Shown: positions 8,224 to 15,924 of the stretch, piece after piece
Numbering within the stretch: position 1 is the stretch's first letter
How the letters are laid out: the number at the start of each line of letters is the position of its first letter
From: Bacteroidota bacterium
Lineage (GTDB): Bacteria > Bacteroidota > Bacteroidia > Flavobacteriales > Weeksellaceae
Direction of reading: 5' to 3'
DNA: 17,915 nt
NCBI GenBank assembly: GCA_023420435.1
Contig: JAEZWE010000143.1
Coordinates: forward strand, 1 to 17,915
Translations under genes and position numbers: made by a program
Notes under the pieces: model-generated
What the model saw: only the letters and a program-made list of their open reading frames with translations
The model's database searches: none
Told to the model about the DNA's origin: nothing

Positions 8224-10530
8224 TTAGTTTAAATCATACCGATCTGCGTTCATCACTTTTGTCCAAGCTTTCACAAAATCTTTTACAAATTTTTCTTTGT
8301 TATCATCCTGTGCATAAACTTCTGCATAAGAACGAAGAATTGAATTGGAACCTAACACCAAATCCACTCTGGAAGCCGTCCATTTTTTTTCTCCAGTAGC
8401 TCTGTTAACAATATTATAAGTTCCGTCTCCATTAGGTTCCCATTTATACATCATATCAGTAAGATTTGCAAAAAAATCGTTTGTAAGAACGTCTTCATTT
8501 TCTGTGAAAACCCCGTGTTTTGTTCCTCCATAATTGGTTCCCAAAACGCGCATTCCGCCAATTAGAACCACCATTTCCGGAGCAGTAACTCCCATTAATT
8601 GTGCTCTGTCTAAAAGTAACTCTTCAGGTTTTACCACATATTCTTTTTTCACCCAGTTTCTAAAACCGTCATGAACAGGCTCCAAATCTGCAAAAGATTC
8701 CACATCGGTTTGTTCTTGTGAAGCATCTCCTCTTCCCGGATAAAACGGAACACTGATATCAACTCCAGCTTCTCTGGCTGCCATTTCTACTGCTGCTGTT
8801 CCACCCAAAACAATTAAATCGGCTAAAGAAATCGTATTTTCAAAATTTTGTTGAATTTCTTTCAATTTATCCAAAACTTTCTTTAATCTTTGCGGTTCAT
8901 TACCTTTCCAATTTTTCATAGGCTCTAATTGAATTCTTGCACCATTGGCGCCACCTCTGAAATCGGAGCCACGAAATGTTCTAGCAGAATCCCAAGCAGT
9001 GGAAATTAATTCTGATTTTGAAAGTCCGGATTTTAAAATTTGTTTTTTTAAATCTTGAATAGCTGCTTCATTTAAATGATTATTTCCTTTTGGAATGGGA
9101 TCTTGCCAAATAAGATCTTCCGACGGAATTTCCGGACCAAGATATCTGGATTTCGGACCTAAATCCCGATGTGTTAATTTGAACCAAGCTCTTGCAAAAG
9201 TGTCTGAAAAATAATCAAAATCATTATAAAATTTTTCACAAATTGCACGATATTTTGGATCAATTTTTAGAGCCATATCGGCATCTGTCATCATTGGATT
9301 TCTACGGACTGAAGAATTATGAGCATCTACAGGTTTTTTTTCTTCAGGTAAATTGATGGGTTCATATTGCCAAGCTCCAGCCGGACTTTTTACCAGTTCC
9401 CAATCGTAATTCAGTAATAAATCTAAAAATCCGTTGTCCCATTTTGTTGGATTGGTAGTCCATGCTCCTTCTATTCCGCTAACCATGGTATTTCCTCGAT
9501 TTCCTGTTCCTTGTGGATTATGCCATCCCATTCCTTGAAATTCGGGTTCCGCTTCTTCACAATCTCCACCTAAAATTTTCGGATCTCCGTTTCCATGAGC
9601 TTTTCCTACGGTATGTCCACCCACCGTTAATGCCACTGTTTCTTCATCATTCATAGCCATTCTTTCAAAAGTAACACGCATATCATCTGCGGTTTTTTGT
9701 GGATTTGGATTTCCATCTACGCCTTCCGGATTTACATAAATTAATCCCATCATTACAGCGGCTAAAGGATTTTCTAAATCTCTTCCGTCTGCATAACGGC
9801 TACCTTCACTTCCTGTAGGAGCAAGCCATTCTTTTTCGGAACCCCAATAAATATCTTTTTCGGGATGCCAAATTTCCTTTCTTCCACCGCCAAAGCCAAA
9901 AGTTTTCAAGCCAGCAACTTCATAGGCCACATTTCCTGCAAGAACAATTAAATCTCCCCACGAAATTTTATTTCCATATTTTTTCTTAATGGGCCAAAGC
10001 AAACGTCTTCCTTTATCCGTATTCACATTATCAGGCCAAGAATTTAAAGGCGCAAAACGTTGGTTTCCGGTATTGGAACCACCTCTTCCATCTGCTTTAC
10101 GGTAAGTTCCTGCTAAATGCCAGGCTGTTCTTACAAACATTCCGGCATAATTTCCCCAATCTGCAGGCCACCAATCCTGAGAATCGGTCATTAATTTCCG
10201 TAAATCTTCTTTTAGAGCCTGAAAATCTAATTTTTCAAATTCTTTTCGGTAATTAAAATCTTCATCAAGAGGATTTGTTTTCGTGTCATGTTGACTTAAA
10301 ATATCCAAATTAAGAGATTTTGGCCACCAACCTACCACAGAACTTCCTTCCTCTGTATTTGCACCATGCATAATAGGACATTTTCCGGAAGTTCCTGCAA
10401 AATTTCTTCCTGTGGTTTCTGCTCTGGCTTCTTTATTTTCACCAGCAATAGTTTCCCCTTGGTTTGGGTTATTTTCTTTAGGTAATTGATCGTGGGGAAA
10501 AGGGCATTTTTTTTCTTCTGAATTCATCAT
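8224..10530 (-). CDS. katG: Catalase-peroxidase KatG
   Basis: The 768-residue protein is a full-length two-domain class I haem peroxidase that breaks down hydrogen peroxide by catalase and peroxidase reactions. The distal haem site is MFVRTAWH, with Arg134, Trp137 and His138. The proximal ligand is His306 in VGGHTVGKAHG. Tyr265 (GLIYVNPEG) and Met291 (ERMAMND) align with the Tyr and Met that form the Met-Tyr-Trp adduct with the distal Trp and give KatG its catalase activity. The C-terminal half (about 430-768) repeats the peroxidase fold without a haem site, as in all KatG. Near the N terminus are two short Cys-Pro motifs (KCPFPHD and KCPIMHG). There is no signal peptide, so it is cytoplasmic. 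The gene stands alone, divergent from the S41 gene; no clear OxyR or PerR box was recognised upstream. Confidence 0.98.
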   Translation of the reverse strand: MMNSEEKKCPFPHDQLPKENNPNQGETIAGENKEARAETTGRNFAGTSGKCPIMHGANTEEGSSVVGWWPKSLNLDILSQHDTKTNPLDEDFNYRKEFEKLDFQALKEDLRKLMTDSQDWWPADWGNYAGMFVRTAWHLAGTYRKADGRGGSNTGNQRFAPLNSWPDNVNTDKGRRLLWPIKKKYGNKISWGDLIVLAGNVAYEVAGLKTFGFGGGRKEIWHPEKDIYWGSEKEWLAPTGSEGSRYADGRDLENPLAAVMMGLIYVNPEGVDGNPNPQKTADDMRVTFERMAMNDEETVALTVGGHTVGKAHGNGDPKILGGDCEEAEPEFQGMGWHNPQGTGNRGNTMVSGIEGAWTTNPTKWDNGFLDLLLNYDWELVKSPAGAWQYEPINLPEEKKPVDAHNSSVRRNPMMTDADMALKIDPKYRAICEKFYNDFDYFSDTFARAWFKLTHRDLGPKSRYLGPEIPSEDLIWQDPIPKGNNHLNEAAIQDLKKQILKSGLSKSELISTAWDSARTFRGSDFRGGANGARIQLEPMKNWKGNEPQRLKKVLDKLKEIQQNFENTISLADLIVLGGTAAVEMAAREAGVDISVPFYPGRGDASQEQTDVESFADLEPVHDGFRNWVKKEYVVKPEELLLDRAQLMGVTAPEMVVLIGGMRVLGTNYGGTKHGVFTENEDVLTNDFFANLTDMMYKWEPNGDGTYNIVNRATGEKKWTASRVDLVLGSNSILRSYAEVYAQDDNKEKFVKDFVKAWTKVMNADRYDLN

Positions 10531-10711
10531 ATTATTTATTTTAGAATTTTATTTTCAACTGATTAAAGTTAGGAATTTTATAAATGCTGTTTCTTAATTT
10601 GAATTTAATATTCAGAATAACAGAATTGACAAAAACAATTGAATTAAAATATTTAAAAGAGGTGATCTATTTTACTAACAGAAATGGACGTTTTTTACAT
10701 TTTTTATACAT
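10531..10711. other. Divergent intergenic region between katG and the S41 peptidase gene
   Basis: This 181-base, very AT-rich region must hold the start signals of both divergent genes. The only good match to a flavobacterial -7 box is TACATTTG at 10707-10714 on the + strand, and it overlaps the TTG start codon of the peptidase. No convincing -33/-7 pair was seen on the - strand for katG. A short inverted repeat, AATTG/CAATT, lies in the stretch around 10624-10640. No ORF or RNA gene was seen. Confidence 0.5.
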
Positions 10712-12268
10712 TTGAAAAAAACTGTCATTTTGAAACCTATTTACATTCTATTTTTAATAATTATTCTATCATTTCATTCTTGCATTTCTGTAAAGCAATA
10801 TAATACCCATTTAGAGACACCAATATCTCCGGAAAAACTGAAAACTGATATCGATTTCACTTATCAAAAATTAAAAGAATTGCATCCAAATTTATATTGG
10901 TATATTACACAAGAAGCGTTGGATAAAAAATTTGATTCTTTAAAAGCATCCATCCAAAAACCCATCAATCCTTCTCAGTTTTTTGAAAAATTGGCGCCCG
11001 TAATTGCAGATATTAAAGAAGGTCATTTAGCCCTAAGAATTCCCTCTAAAAAACTTACTAAAAAGGAAATTAAGAATTTGGAATTTCAAAAAGGACTCTT
11101 TAGCCGAATGAATTATATCGTTCATGAAAACAGAATTTTTGTAAAAGACAATGTCGATAAATTTGAAAATATTGCCACTGGAACTGAAATTTTAAAAATA
11201 CAGGATATCCCTGTTTCTCAATATCTAGAAAAGTATAAGCCTTATGTTAACAGTGATGGTTTCAACACTACTTTTCAAAAATATTCCATGGCAAGAAAAT
11301 GGGCTAATTATTTTACCGTAGAAAACGGAATTTTGGACAGTGTAAAAATTCAAACCAAATGGAAGGAAGAAGTGAAAGATTTTTATATCCATCGCGAAAA
11401 AATAACGAAAGACGAAAAGAAGAAGGAAGAATTGGAAAACAAAAAATTAACGAAATCCGAATCTGGAAAAACCAAAGATTACAACATCATCACCAAAAGT
11501 TATAATCGCAATTTACAGTTTCCGCTGAAAGACAGCAGCATTGCCTACATGAAAATTAAAACTTTTTCCGGCACTTATTCAAAAAAGTTTTATCGTAAAA
11601 GTTTTGAAATTTTGAAAAAATCTCCCGCTAAATATTTGATTTTAGATATCCGAGATAATTTGGGCGGAAGCTTAGCAGAAATTAACAATCTATATTCTTA
11701 TCTGGTAGATGAAAATTTTAAGTTTATTAATGATATTGAAATTACTTCACCAAAAGCTATTTTCAAAGCAGATTATTTTTCACATTTTCCAACCATTACT
11801 AAACCTATTGCTGTAGCTGCTTACCCTTTTTATCTAATAGGAACTGCCCTTTCTATTAAAAAGGAAAAAGGAAAAACGTACTTAAAAAACAACTCCGTAT
11901 TTGCCCTTAAAAAACCCAAAGAAAATCATTTTAAAGGAAAAATATACGTTTTGGTGAATGGTTCCAGTTTTTCTGCAGCCTCTATCCTACCTTCAAAATT
12001 AAAAGATGCTGAAAGGGCTATTATCGTAGGCGAAGAAACTGGCGGTGCAAATGACGGAACCGTAGCCGGAAGATATTCTACGATCAAATTACCAAATTCT
12101 AAATTGGTTTTACCGATTGGTTTGATGTTGATACAACCCAACATCAATTTTACAAAAACCAAAAAAGGTGTTATCCCAGATTTTGAAATTCTACCAACAT
12201 TAAACCAGAATTTACAAAAAAATGATATACAGCTGGATTGGGTGATGAAAGAAATTCAGAAAAATTAA
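10712..12268 (+). CDS. S41-family (C-terminal processing/tricorn type) peptidase, lipoprotein
   Basis: This 518-residue protein has a lipoprotein signal peptide (MKK start, long hydrophobic core, lipobox SFHSC with Cys24). A helical N-terminal domain (about 38-110) ends in KEGHLAL, and a PDZ-like stretch follows (about 125-180, with TGTEILKIQDIPV). The S41 catalytic domain (about 275-500) carries LILDIRDNLGG (309-319), the NGSSFSAAS segment with Ser421 as the likely nucleophile, and GEETGG (440-445). It probably cleaves peptides or proteins at the envelope; the substrate is unknown. Residues about 220-260 form a Lys/Glu-rich insertion. The start is a TTG codon: no in-frame ATG gives a signal peptide, because the ATG at 10684 is out of frame. 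The gene appears monocistronic, with katG divergent on one side and a palindromic terminator on the other. Confidence 0.87.
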   Translation: MKKTVILKPIYILFLIIILSFHSCISVKQYNTHLETPISPEKLKTDIDFTYQKLKELHPNLYWYITQEALDKKFDSLKASIQKPINPSQFFEKLAPVIADIKEGHLALRIPSKKLTKKEIKNLEFQKGLFSRMNYIVHENRIFVKDNVDKFENIATGTEILKIQDIPVSQYLEKYKPYVNSDGFNTTFQKYSMARKWANYFTVENGILDSVKIQTKWKEEVKDFYIHREKITKDEKKKEELENKKLTKSESGKTKDYNIITKSYNRNLQFPLKDSSIAYMKIKTFSGTYSKKFYRKSFEILKKSPAKYLILDIRDNLGGSLAEINNLYSYLVDENFKFINDIEITSPKAIFKADYFSHFPTITKPIAVAAYPFYLIGTALSIKKEKGKTYLKNNSVFALKKPKENHFKGKIYVLVNGSSFSAASILPSKLKDAERAIIVGEETGGANDGTVAGRYSTIKLPNSKLVLPIGLMLIQPNINFTKTKKGVIPDFEILPTLNQNLQKNDIQLDWVMKEIQKN

Positions 12269-12297
12269 GTAAAGAAAATCATTGATTTTCTTTACTT
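12267..12297. terminator. Near-perfect palindromic terminator between convergent genes
   Basis: Arms of 15 bases (12267-12281 and 12283-12297) are exact reverse complements around a single central base. In RNA this gives a stem of about 13 pairs with a 3-5 base loop. The left arm includes the last two bases of the S41 stop codon. It is AT-rich with T-rich flanks, and lies between the S41 gene (+) and the TonB receptor gene (-), so it may stop transcripts from both sides. Confidence 0.72.
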
Positions 12298-12350
12298 TAA
12301 TCTTCTTTTTTCACTCAAAATATACTTTGAAATAAAGGTTTAAAAAAATT

Positions 12351-14738
12351 CTAAAACTCAAAAATAAATCCGAAATACGGAAGCGGCGGATTGGGGTCTT
12401 GTTTTCCTAGGTCTAACAAATAATATTGCTGGTTTTGCGGTGCATTTGGATTGGCGATAATTCCGTTTTCACTGGCATCACGCTGCAAATTAACAATCGG
12501 CAAATTGCTCGGATTTTCGGAACCGTAAGCATTGATGACATCAATATAAAAAGTGAATTGCCATTTTTTGAAAATCCATTTTTTCTCGGCTCTGATGTCC
12601 AATTGATGGGCGACATTTCCACGCAAAGAATTCAGTTGTGTAAAATCTTGAACCGGACCGTTGGCAACATTCCAAATATTTACCAAAGCGCTTCTTTGCA
12701 AATCATACGGTGTTTCCGGAAGTCCGGATTGCAGTCGAAATCTTGCACCCAAATTCCAATTTCTTTTGAAATATTTTCCAGTGGTCATCGTTAAAATGTG
12801 TCTGGAATCCCAACTTGACGGCAATAAATTTCCGGCTGAATCGGAGAATTTTGAAAACCCGAAAGTGTAGGCAACAATTCCGTAGAAATTGTTCAAAGTT
12901 CGTTTTTGAGCCAGAAATTCCACACCATACGTTTCTCCAAAACCTCTGGAATCCAAAGGTTCGTTACCAACCACACCGAAATCTGCTCCGATATTTGCCA
13001 ATGAAATTTGGTTGCGCAACGAGAACGGATAATTTTTGTATTTTTTGTAATAACCTTCCAAAGTGAAACGCAGATTGTCTTTACCATTAAATTCTAAACC
13101 ACCGACAAAATGCGTGTTTTGAATGTATTTTAATGAATTTTTATTCACTAAATTATTGTTCAACTGAAAACCTAAACTCGTATAAGCCGGAAGTTGATAA
13201 TAAATTCCGGTATTTAAATTCGCTGCCCAATTTTCGGCAAATTTGTAATTCAGAGAAAATCTCGGTGAGAATTGGTTGAAAGGATTGTTCGTCAAGTCAG
13301 AATAATTGCTTCCATCAATTCTGGCTCCAACAGAAAGTTGCATTTTATCTTCCAAAAATTTCTTGGCGGTTTGAAGATATAAACCGTACTGAACAAGGTT
13401 CAATTCCGAAGAAATTTGGTCAAAATCTATGGTGTTTTGATTGACTTGTTTGATGGTAGAATTGTTAGAATATTTCGCGAAATTCACGTTGGTTCCTGCG
13501 CTGAACTGATAATCATTAACCTTGAAATTTCGGTCGATTCTCACTTTATTTTCGGCTTCACGAGATTGGTAATCGTAAAGCAAATTTTGTGGCGTTTCAA
13601 TATTTCTGTAATATTTTACGGCCTGGTTGTCGAGCATATTTCTGCTCCAGGTAAAAAGCCAATTCCCGTTTTCCACCAAATGTCGGTAACCTGCCCCAAC
13701 AGTGTAATTCCATTGCGGCGAGTTCGGAAGTCGGTCAATCAACGTTAAATTAGACAGCGTTTTTTTCGCATTGTCGTTAAATTCAAATTTATCAATCGCA
13801 CCCAAACCAATAAAATACAGTTCGTCACCACTTTTATATTTTTTTGAAATTTTGAAAGTCGTATCGTAATAACTCGGCAAAAATGGCAAACCAATTCCTT
13901 TAAAAAGCAACTGCAAATTGGATTTTCTCACGGAAAAAAGTCCGCTCCAGCTTTGATCTTTGGAAAGTGGACCATCCACCATCAACTGCATATCGTCCAA
14001 ACCTAAAACCGCTTTGTAACCAAGTTTGTCTTTCCTCGCCTGTTTTAAATTGAATTCAAAAAGTGAAGATAAAACACCATTTCTTTTCGCCGGAAATGCG
14101 CCGCTGTAAAAATCGACATCTTTGATAAAATCCACCGTAATAATTCCGCGAGGACCACCGGAAGCGCCCTGAGTTTGAAAGTGATTGATAACGGGAACTT
14201 CAATTCCGTCAATATAAAATTTATTTTCTGCCGAACTTCCACCTCTGATAAAAAGGTCATTTCTAAAAGTTGCGGTACTTCCAACACCCGGAAAACTTAG
14301 AATCGCTTTAGAAACATCTCTGTTGGAACCTGCGTTTTTCTGAACTTCTTCTGAAGTTATGTTTCGTAATGAAACCGGACTTTCCGCCGTGGTTTTGTAT
14401 GCTTTCCGTGTAATGATAACCTCCTGAATGTCAGTTGCAAATTTCGTTAATCCCACCGAAAAAGTAAGATTCTGGTTAGGAACTACATTAATTTCATTAA
14501 GATAGCTGGGGCTGTAACCCTCGGAAACAATTTCAAATGTATAAGTCCCCGAACTGATGTCTGAAATTAAAATATTTCCTGTTCCGGAAAACTGCTCCTC
14601 ATTTCCGCCCAAAATTTTTACGGTTGCAGTGAGCGGTTTTTTACTGAAATCATCAAAAACATTAATATTGATACTCCCAACCTGGCTGTAAAGCGATAAA
14701 GAACTGATGAAAAAAAGAAGGATAAGTTTAAATTTCAT
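12351..14738 (-). CDS. TonB-dependent outer-membrane receptor with carboxypeptidase-regulatory-like N-domain
   Basis: This 795-residue protein has a signal peptide (1-18, cleaved before Gln19). A CarboxypepD_reg-like beta-sandwich (about 21-97) is followed by a TonB-box-like segment, IQEVIITR (104-111), and a plug domain (about 118-230) with FIRGGSSAENKFYIDGIEV. The long beta-barrel ends in the outer-membrane signature FGFIFEF. It should import a ligand across the outer membrane using TonB/ExbBD energy. The ligand is not evident: no SusD-like lipoprotein gene is adjacent, so it is not a SusC/D glycan pair, and no siderophore, haem or cobalamin genes lie nearby. At 795 residues it is shorter than SusC proteins (about 1000) and closer to Fe-siderophore or CirA-like receptors with an added N-domain. 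The nearest upstream gene on the same strand encodes the FAS1 lipoprotein, 86 bases away with a hairpin between. Confidence 0.9.
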   Translation of the reverse strand: MKFKLILLFFISSLSLYSQVGSININVFDDFSKKPLTATVKILGGNEEQFSGTGNILISDISSGTYTFEIVSEGYSPSYLNEINVVPNQNLTFSVGLTKFATDIQEVIITRKAYKTTAESPVSLRNITSEEVQKNAGSNRDVSKAILSFPGVGSTATFRNDLFIRGGSSAENKFYIDGIEVPVINHFQTQGASGGPRGIITVDFIKDVDFYSGAFPAKRNGVLSSLFEFNLKQARKDKLGYKAVLGLDDMQLMVDGPLSKDQSWSGLFSVRKSNLQLLFKGIGLPFLPSYYDTTFKISKKYKSGDELYFIGLGAIDKFEFNDNAKKTLSNLTLIDRLPNSPQWNYTVGAGYRHLVENGNWLFTWSRNMLDNQAVKYYRNIETPQNLLYDYQSREAENKVRIDRNFKVNDYQFSAGTNVNFAKYSNNSTIKQVNQNTIDFDQISSELNLVQYGLYLQTAKKFLEDKMQLSVGARIDGSNYSDLTNNPFNQFSPRFSLNYKFAENWAANLNTGIYYQLPAYTSLGFQLNNNLVNKNSLKYIQNTHFVGGLEFNGKDNLRFTLEGYYKKYKNYPFSLRNQISLANIGADFGVVGNEPLDSRGFGETYGVEFLAQKRTLNNFYGIVAYTFGFSKFSDSAGNLLPSSWDSRHILTMTTGKYFKRNWNLGARFRLQSGLPETPYDLQRSALVNIWNVANGPVQDFTQLNSLRGNVAHQLDIRAEKKWIFKKWQFTFYIDVINAYGSENPSNLPIVNLQRDASENGIIANPNAPQNQQYYLLDLGKQDPNPPLPYFGFIFEF

Positions 14739-14770
14739 GGTTTTAAAAATTTTTGCAATTTACAAATAAA

Positions 14771-14789
14771 CGTCCCTTTGAAAGGGACG
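14771..14789 (-). terminator. Hairpin downstream of the FAS1 gene, probable terminator or attenuator
   Basis: CGTCCCTTT and AAAGGGACG form perfect 9-base arms around one base, effectively an 8-pair GC-containing stem with a TGA loop (TCA on the - strand). On the - strand it is followed by TTTATTTG, a moderately T-rich tract, so termination after the FAS1 gene is likely but may be partial. Since it also lies 33 bases upstream of the TonB receptor start, a regulatory role there is possible. Confidence 0.55.
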
Positions 14790-14824
14790 CTTATCAAACA
14801 TTAACATTTAAAATATACAAACTA

Positions 14825-15775
14825 CTATGGTAAAAGAACTTTGTCTATGGCATGAATAACACCGTTGCTGCACTGCACATCTGTAGCGATTACATTCGAG
14901 ACTCTGTTATTGGAATCGGTAATTTTTACACCGCCCGTGGTGGTAATGTTGAAAGTACCACCCTGGAATGTAGTAACATTCATATTATTGGTAATATCAG
15001 TTGATAATACATTTGCACCGGCAACAACGTGATATTTTAGGACATTTTCTAAAGTTGATGTAGGAACTGCACCAAGATTAGGAAGGTTTAACTCTGTCAG
15101 CAGCGAAGTAAACGCTGCATTTGTAGGAGCAAAAACAGTAAATGGTGAGTTGGTGGTCCCACTTAATATAGCCACAAAATTAGGCATGTCACTTCTGGTA
15201 AGTGCGGTGACAAGAGAAGAAAAATTAGGGTTTGCTAATGCGTGAGTAACAACTGTTGGCAGACCAATTACTTTATCAACTTTGTGAATTACTCCATTGC
15301 TAGCATTAATGTCAGTTTTGGTAACGGTAGAAATTCCGTTGATTTTAACACCAGATGTTGTGTCAATGTACATACTTAAATTCTTTGCAGAAGAGGCATT
15401 ACCTTTCGCTAAAGTAGAAACATAGCCTGTGGTTACCTGTGCTGCCATTACTTTTGATGCGAGTACATGGTTTAAAAGAATTTCTTTTAATGCTGCATTT
15501 GGAACGTCATTCAGACTTGCAAAACCATTGTCAGCAAGAAATTGGGAAAAAGCTGCATTTGATGGTGCAAATACTGTGAAACTGCCAGACTCGCTTAAAG
15601 TAGCGGCTAGCCCAGCTTTATCAATTGCGGCTTTCAGGTTAGAAAGATCCGAGTCTGCTGAGGCAAGTTCATAAATACTTTTTGGTGTTTGCATATCGTC
15701 TCTGGTTTCTTCACAGGAAGTTAACAGTAGACCGAAGAAAAACAAAAGTGCTGAGAGCTTAAATAAATTTTTCAT
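14825..15775 (-). CDS. Lipoprotein with two fasciclin (FAS1) domains
   Basis: The 316-residue protein has a lipoprotein signal peptide with lipobox LTSC (Cys21). The acidic residues right after it (CEETRDD) resemble the surface-export signals described for Bacteroidota lipoproteins, so exposure on the cell surface is plausible. Two tandem FAS1 domains follow (about 33-172 and 177-316). Each has the H1-type motif FTVFAPSNAAF (66-76) or FTVFAPTNAAF (212-222), an internal NHVLAS or KYHVVAG segment, and the closing GVIHKVDKVIGLP (161-173) or GVIHAIDKVLLP (305-316). FAS1 domains mediate adhesion and binding to matrix or small ligands. The protein ends exactly at the second domain, so it is complete. 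It lies upstream of the TonB receptor on the same strand, which may indicate a shared task, but the hairpin between them could uncouple them. Confidence 0.93.
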   Translation of the reverse strand: MKNLFKLSALLFFFGLLLTSCEETRDDMQTPKSIYELASADSDLSNLKAAIDKAGLAATLSESGSFTVFAPSNAAFSQFLADNGFASLNDVPNAALKEILLNHVLASKVMAAQVTTGYVSTLAKGNASSAKNLSMYIDTTSGVKINGISTVTKTDINASNGVIHKVDKVIGLPTVVTHALANPNFSSLVTALTRSDMPNFVAILSGTTNSPFTVFAPTNAAFTSLLTELNLPNLGAVPTSTLENVLKYHVVAGANVLSTDITNNMNVTTFQGGTFNITTTGGVKITDSNNRVSNVIATDVQCSNGVIHAIDKVLLP

Positions 15776-15812
15776 AATAATATATTTTTTTGTTGGTGTA
15801 AAAATAGTAAAT

Positions 15813-15832
15813 TATAATACTAAATATAATAC
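15813..15832. repeat. Short direct repeat upstream of the FAS1 gene
   Basis: TATAATAC occurs twice, at 15813-15820 and 15825-15832, with a 12-base period and separated by TAAA. It lies 38-57 bases upstream of the FAS1 start on the - strand, in very AT-rich DNA. It could be a protein-binding site in the FAS1 promoter or chance in a biased sequence. No clean TAnnTTTG box was found nearby. Confidence 0.35.
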
Positions 15833-15878
15833 TTTTAGAATAAAAATATACTATATAAGTTATTGACGATATTATTAC

Positions 15879-15907
15879 AAAAAAAACACCCAAATAATCA
15901 GGTGTTT
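15879..15907 (-). terminator. Intrinsic terminator of hutU
   Basis: On the - strand, AAACACC (arm 15901-15907) pairs with GGTGTTT (arm 15884-15890) across a 10-base loop and runs into eight T (15886 down to 15879). It lies 18 bases past the hutU stop codon, so hutU is the last gene of its transcript. Confidence 0.85.
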
Positions 15908-15924
15908 GTGTATTCAAAATATAT

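Noticed and set aside
10531..10711. OxyR or PerR operator upstream of katG
   Set aside because: No sequence with the spaced ATAG/CTAT pattern of OxyR or a clear Fur-like palindrome of PerR could be found.
12413..14287. Several open frames on both strands inside the TonB receptor gene (for example 12426-12794 +, 13416-13748 + and 14045-14287 -)
   Set aside because: They lie wholly within a clear receptor gene, encode no recognisable domain or signal peptide and overlap one another; they are frame shadows.
12351..15775. SusC/SusD polysaccharide-utilisation locus
   Set aside because: The receptor is shorter than SusC, and the adjacent lipoprotein has FAS1 domains, not a SusD fold; no glycoside hydrolase or anti-sigma gene is nearby.
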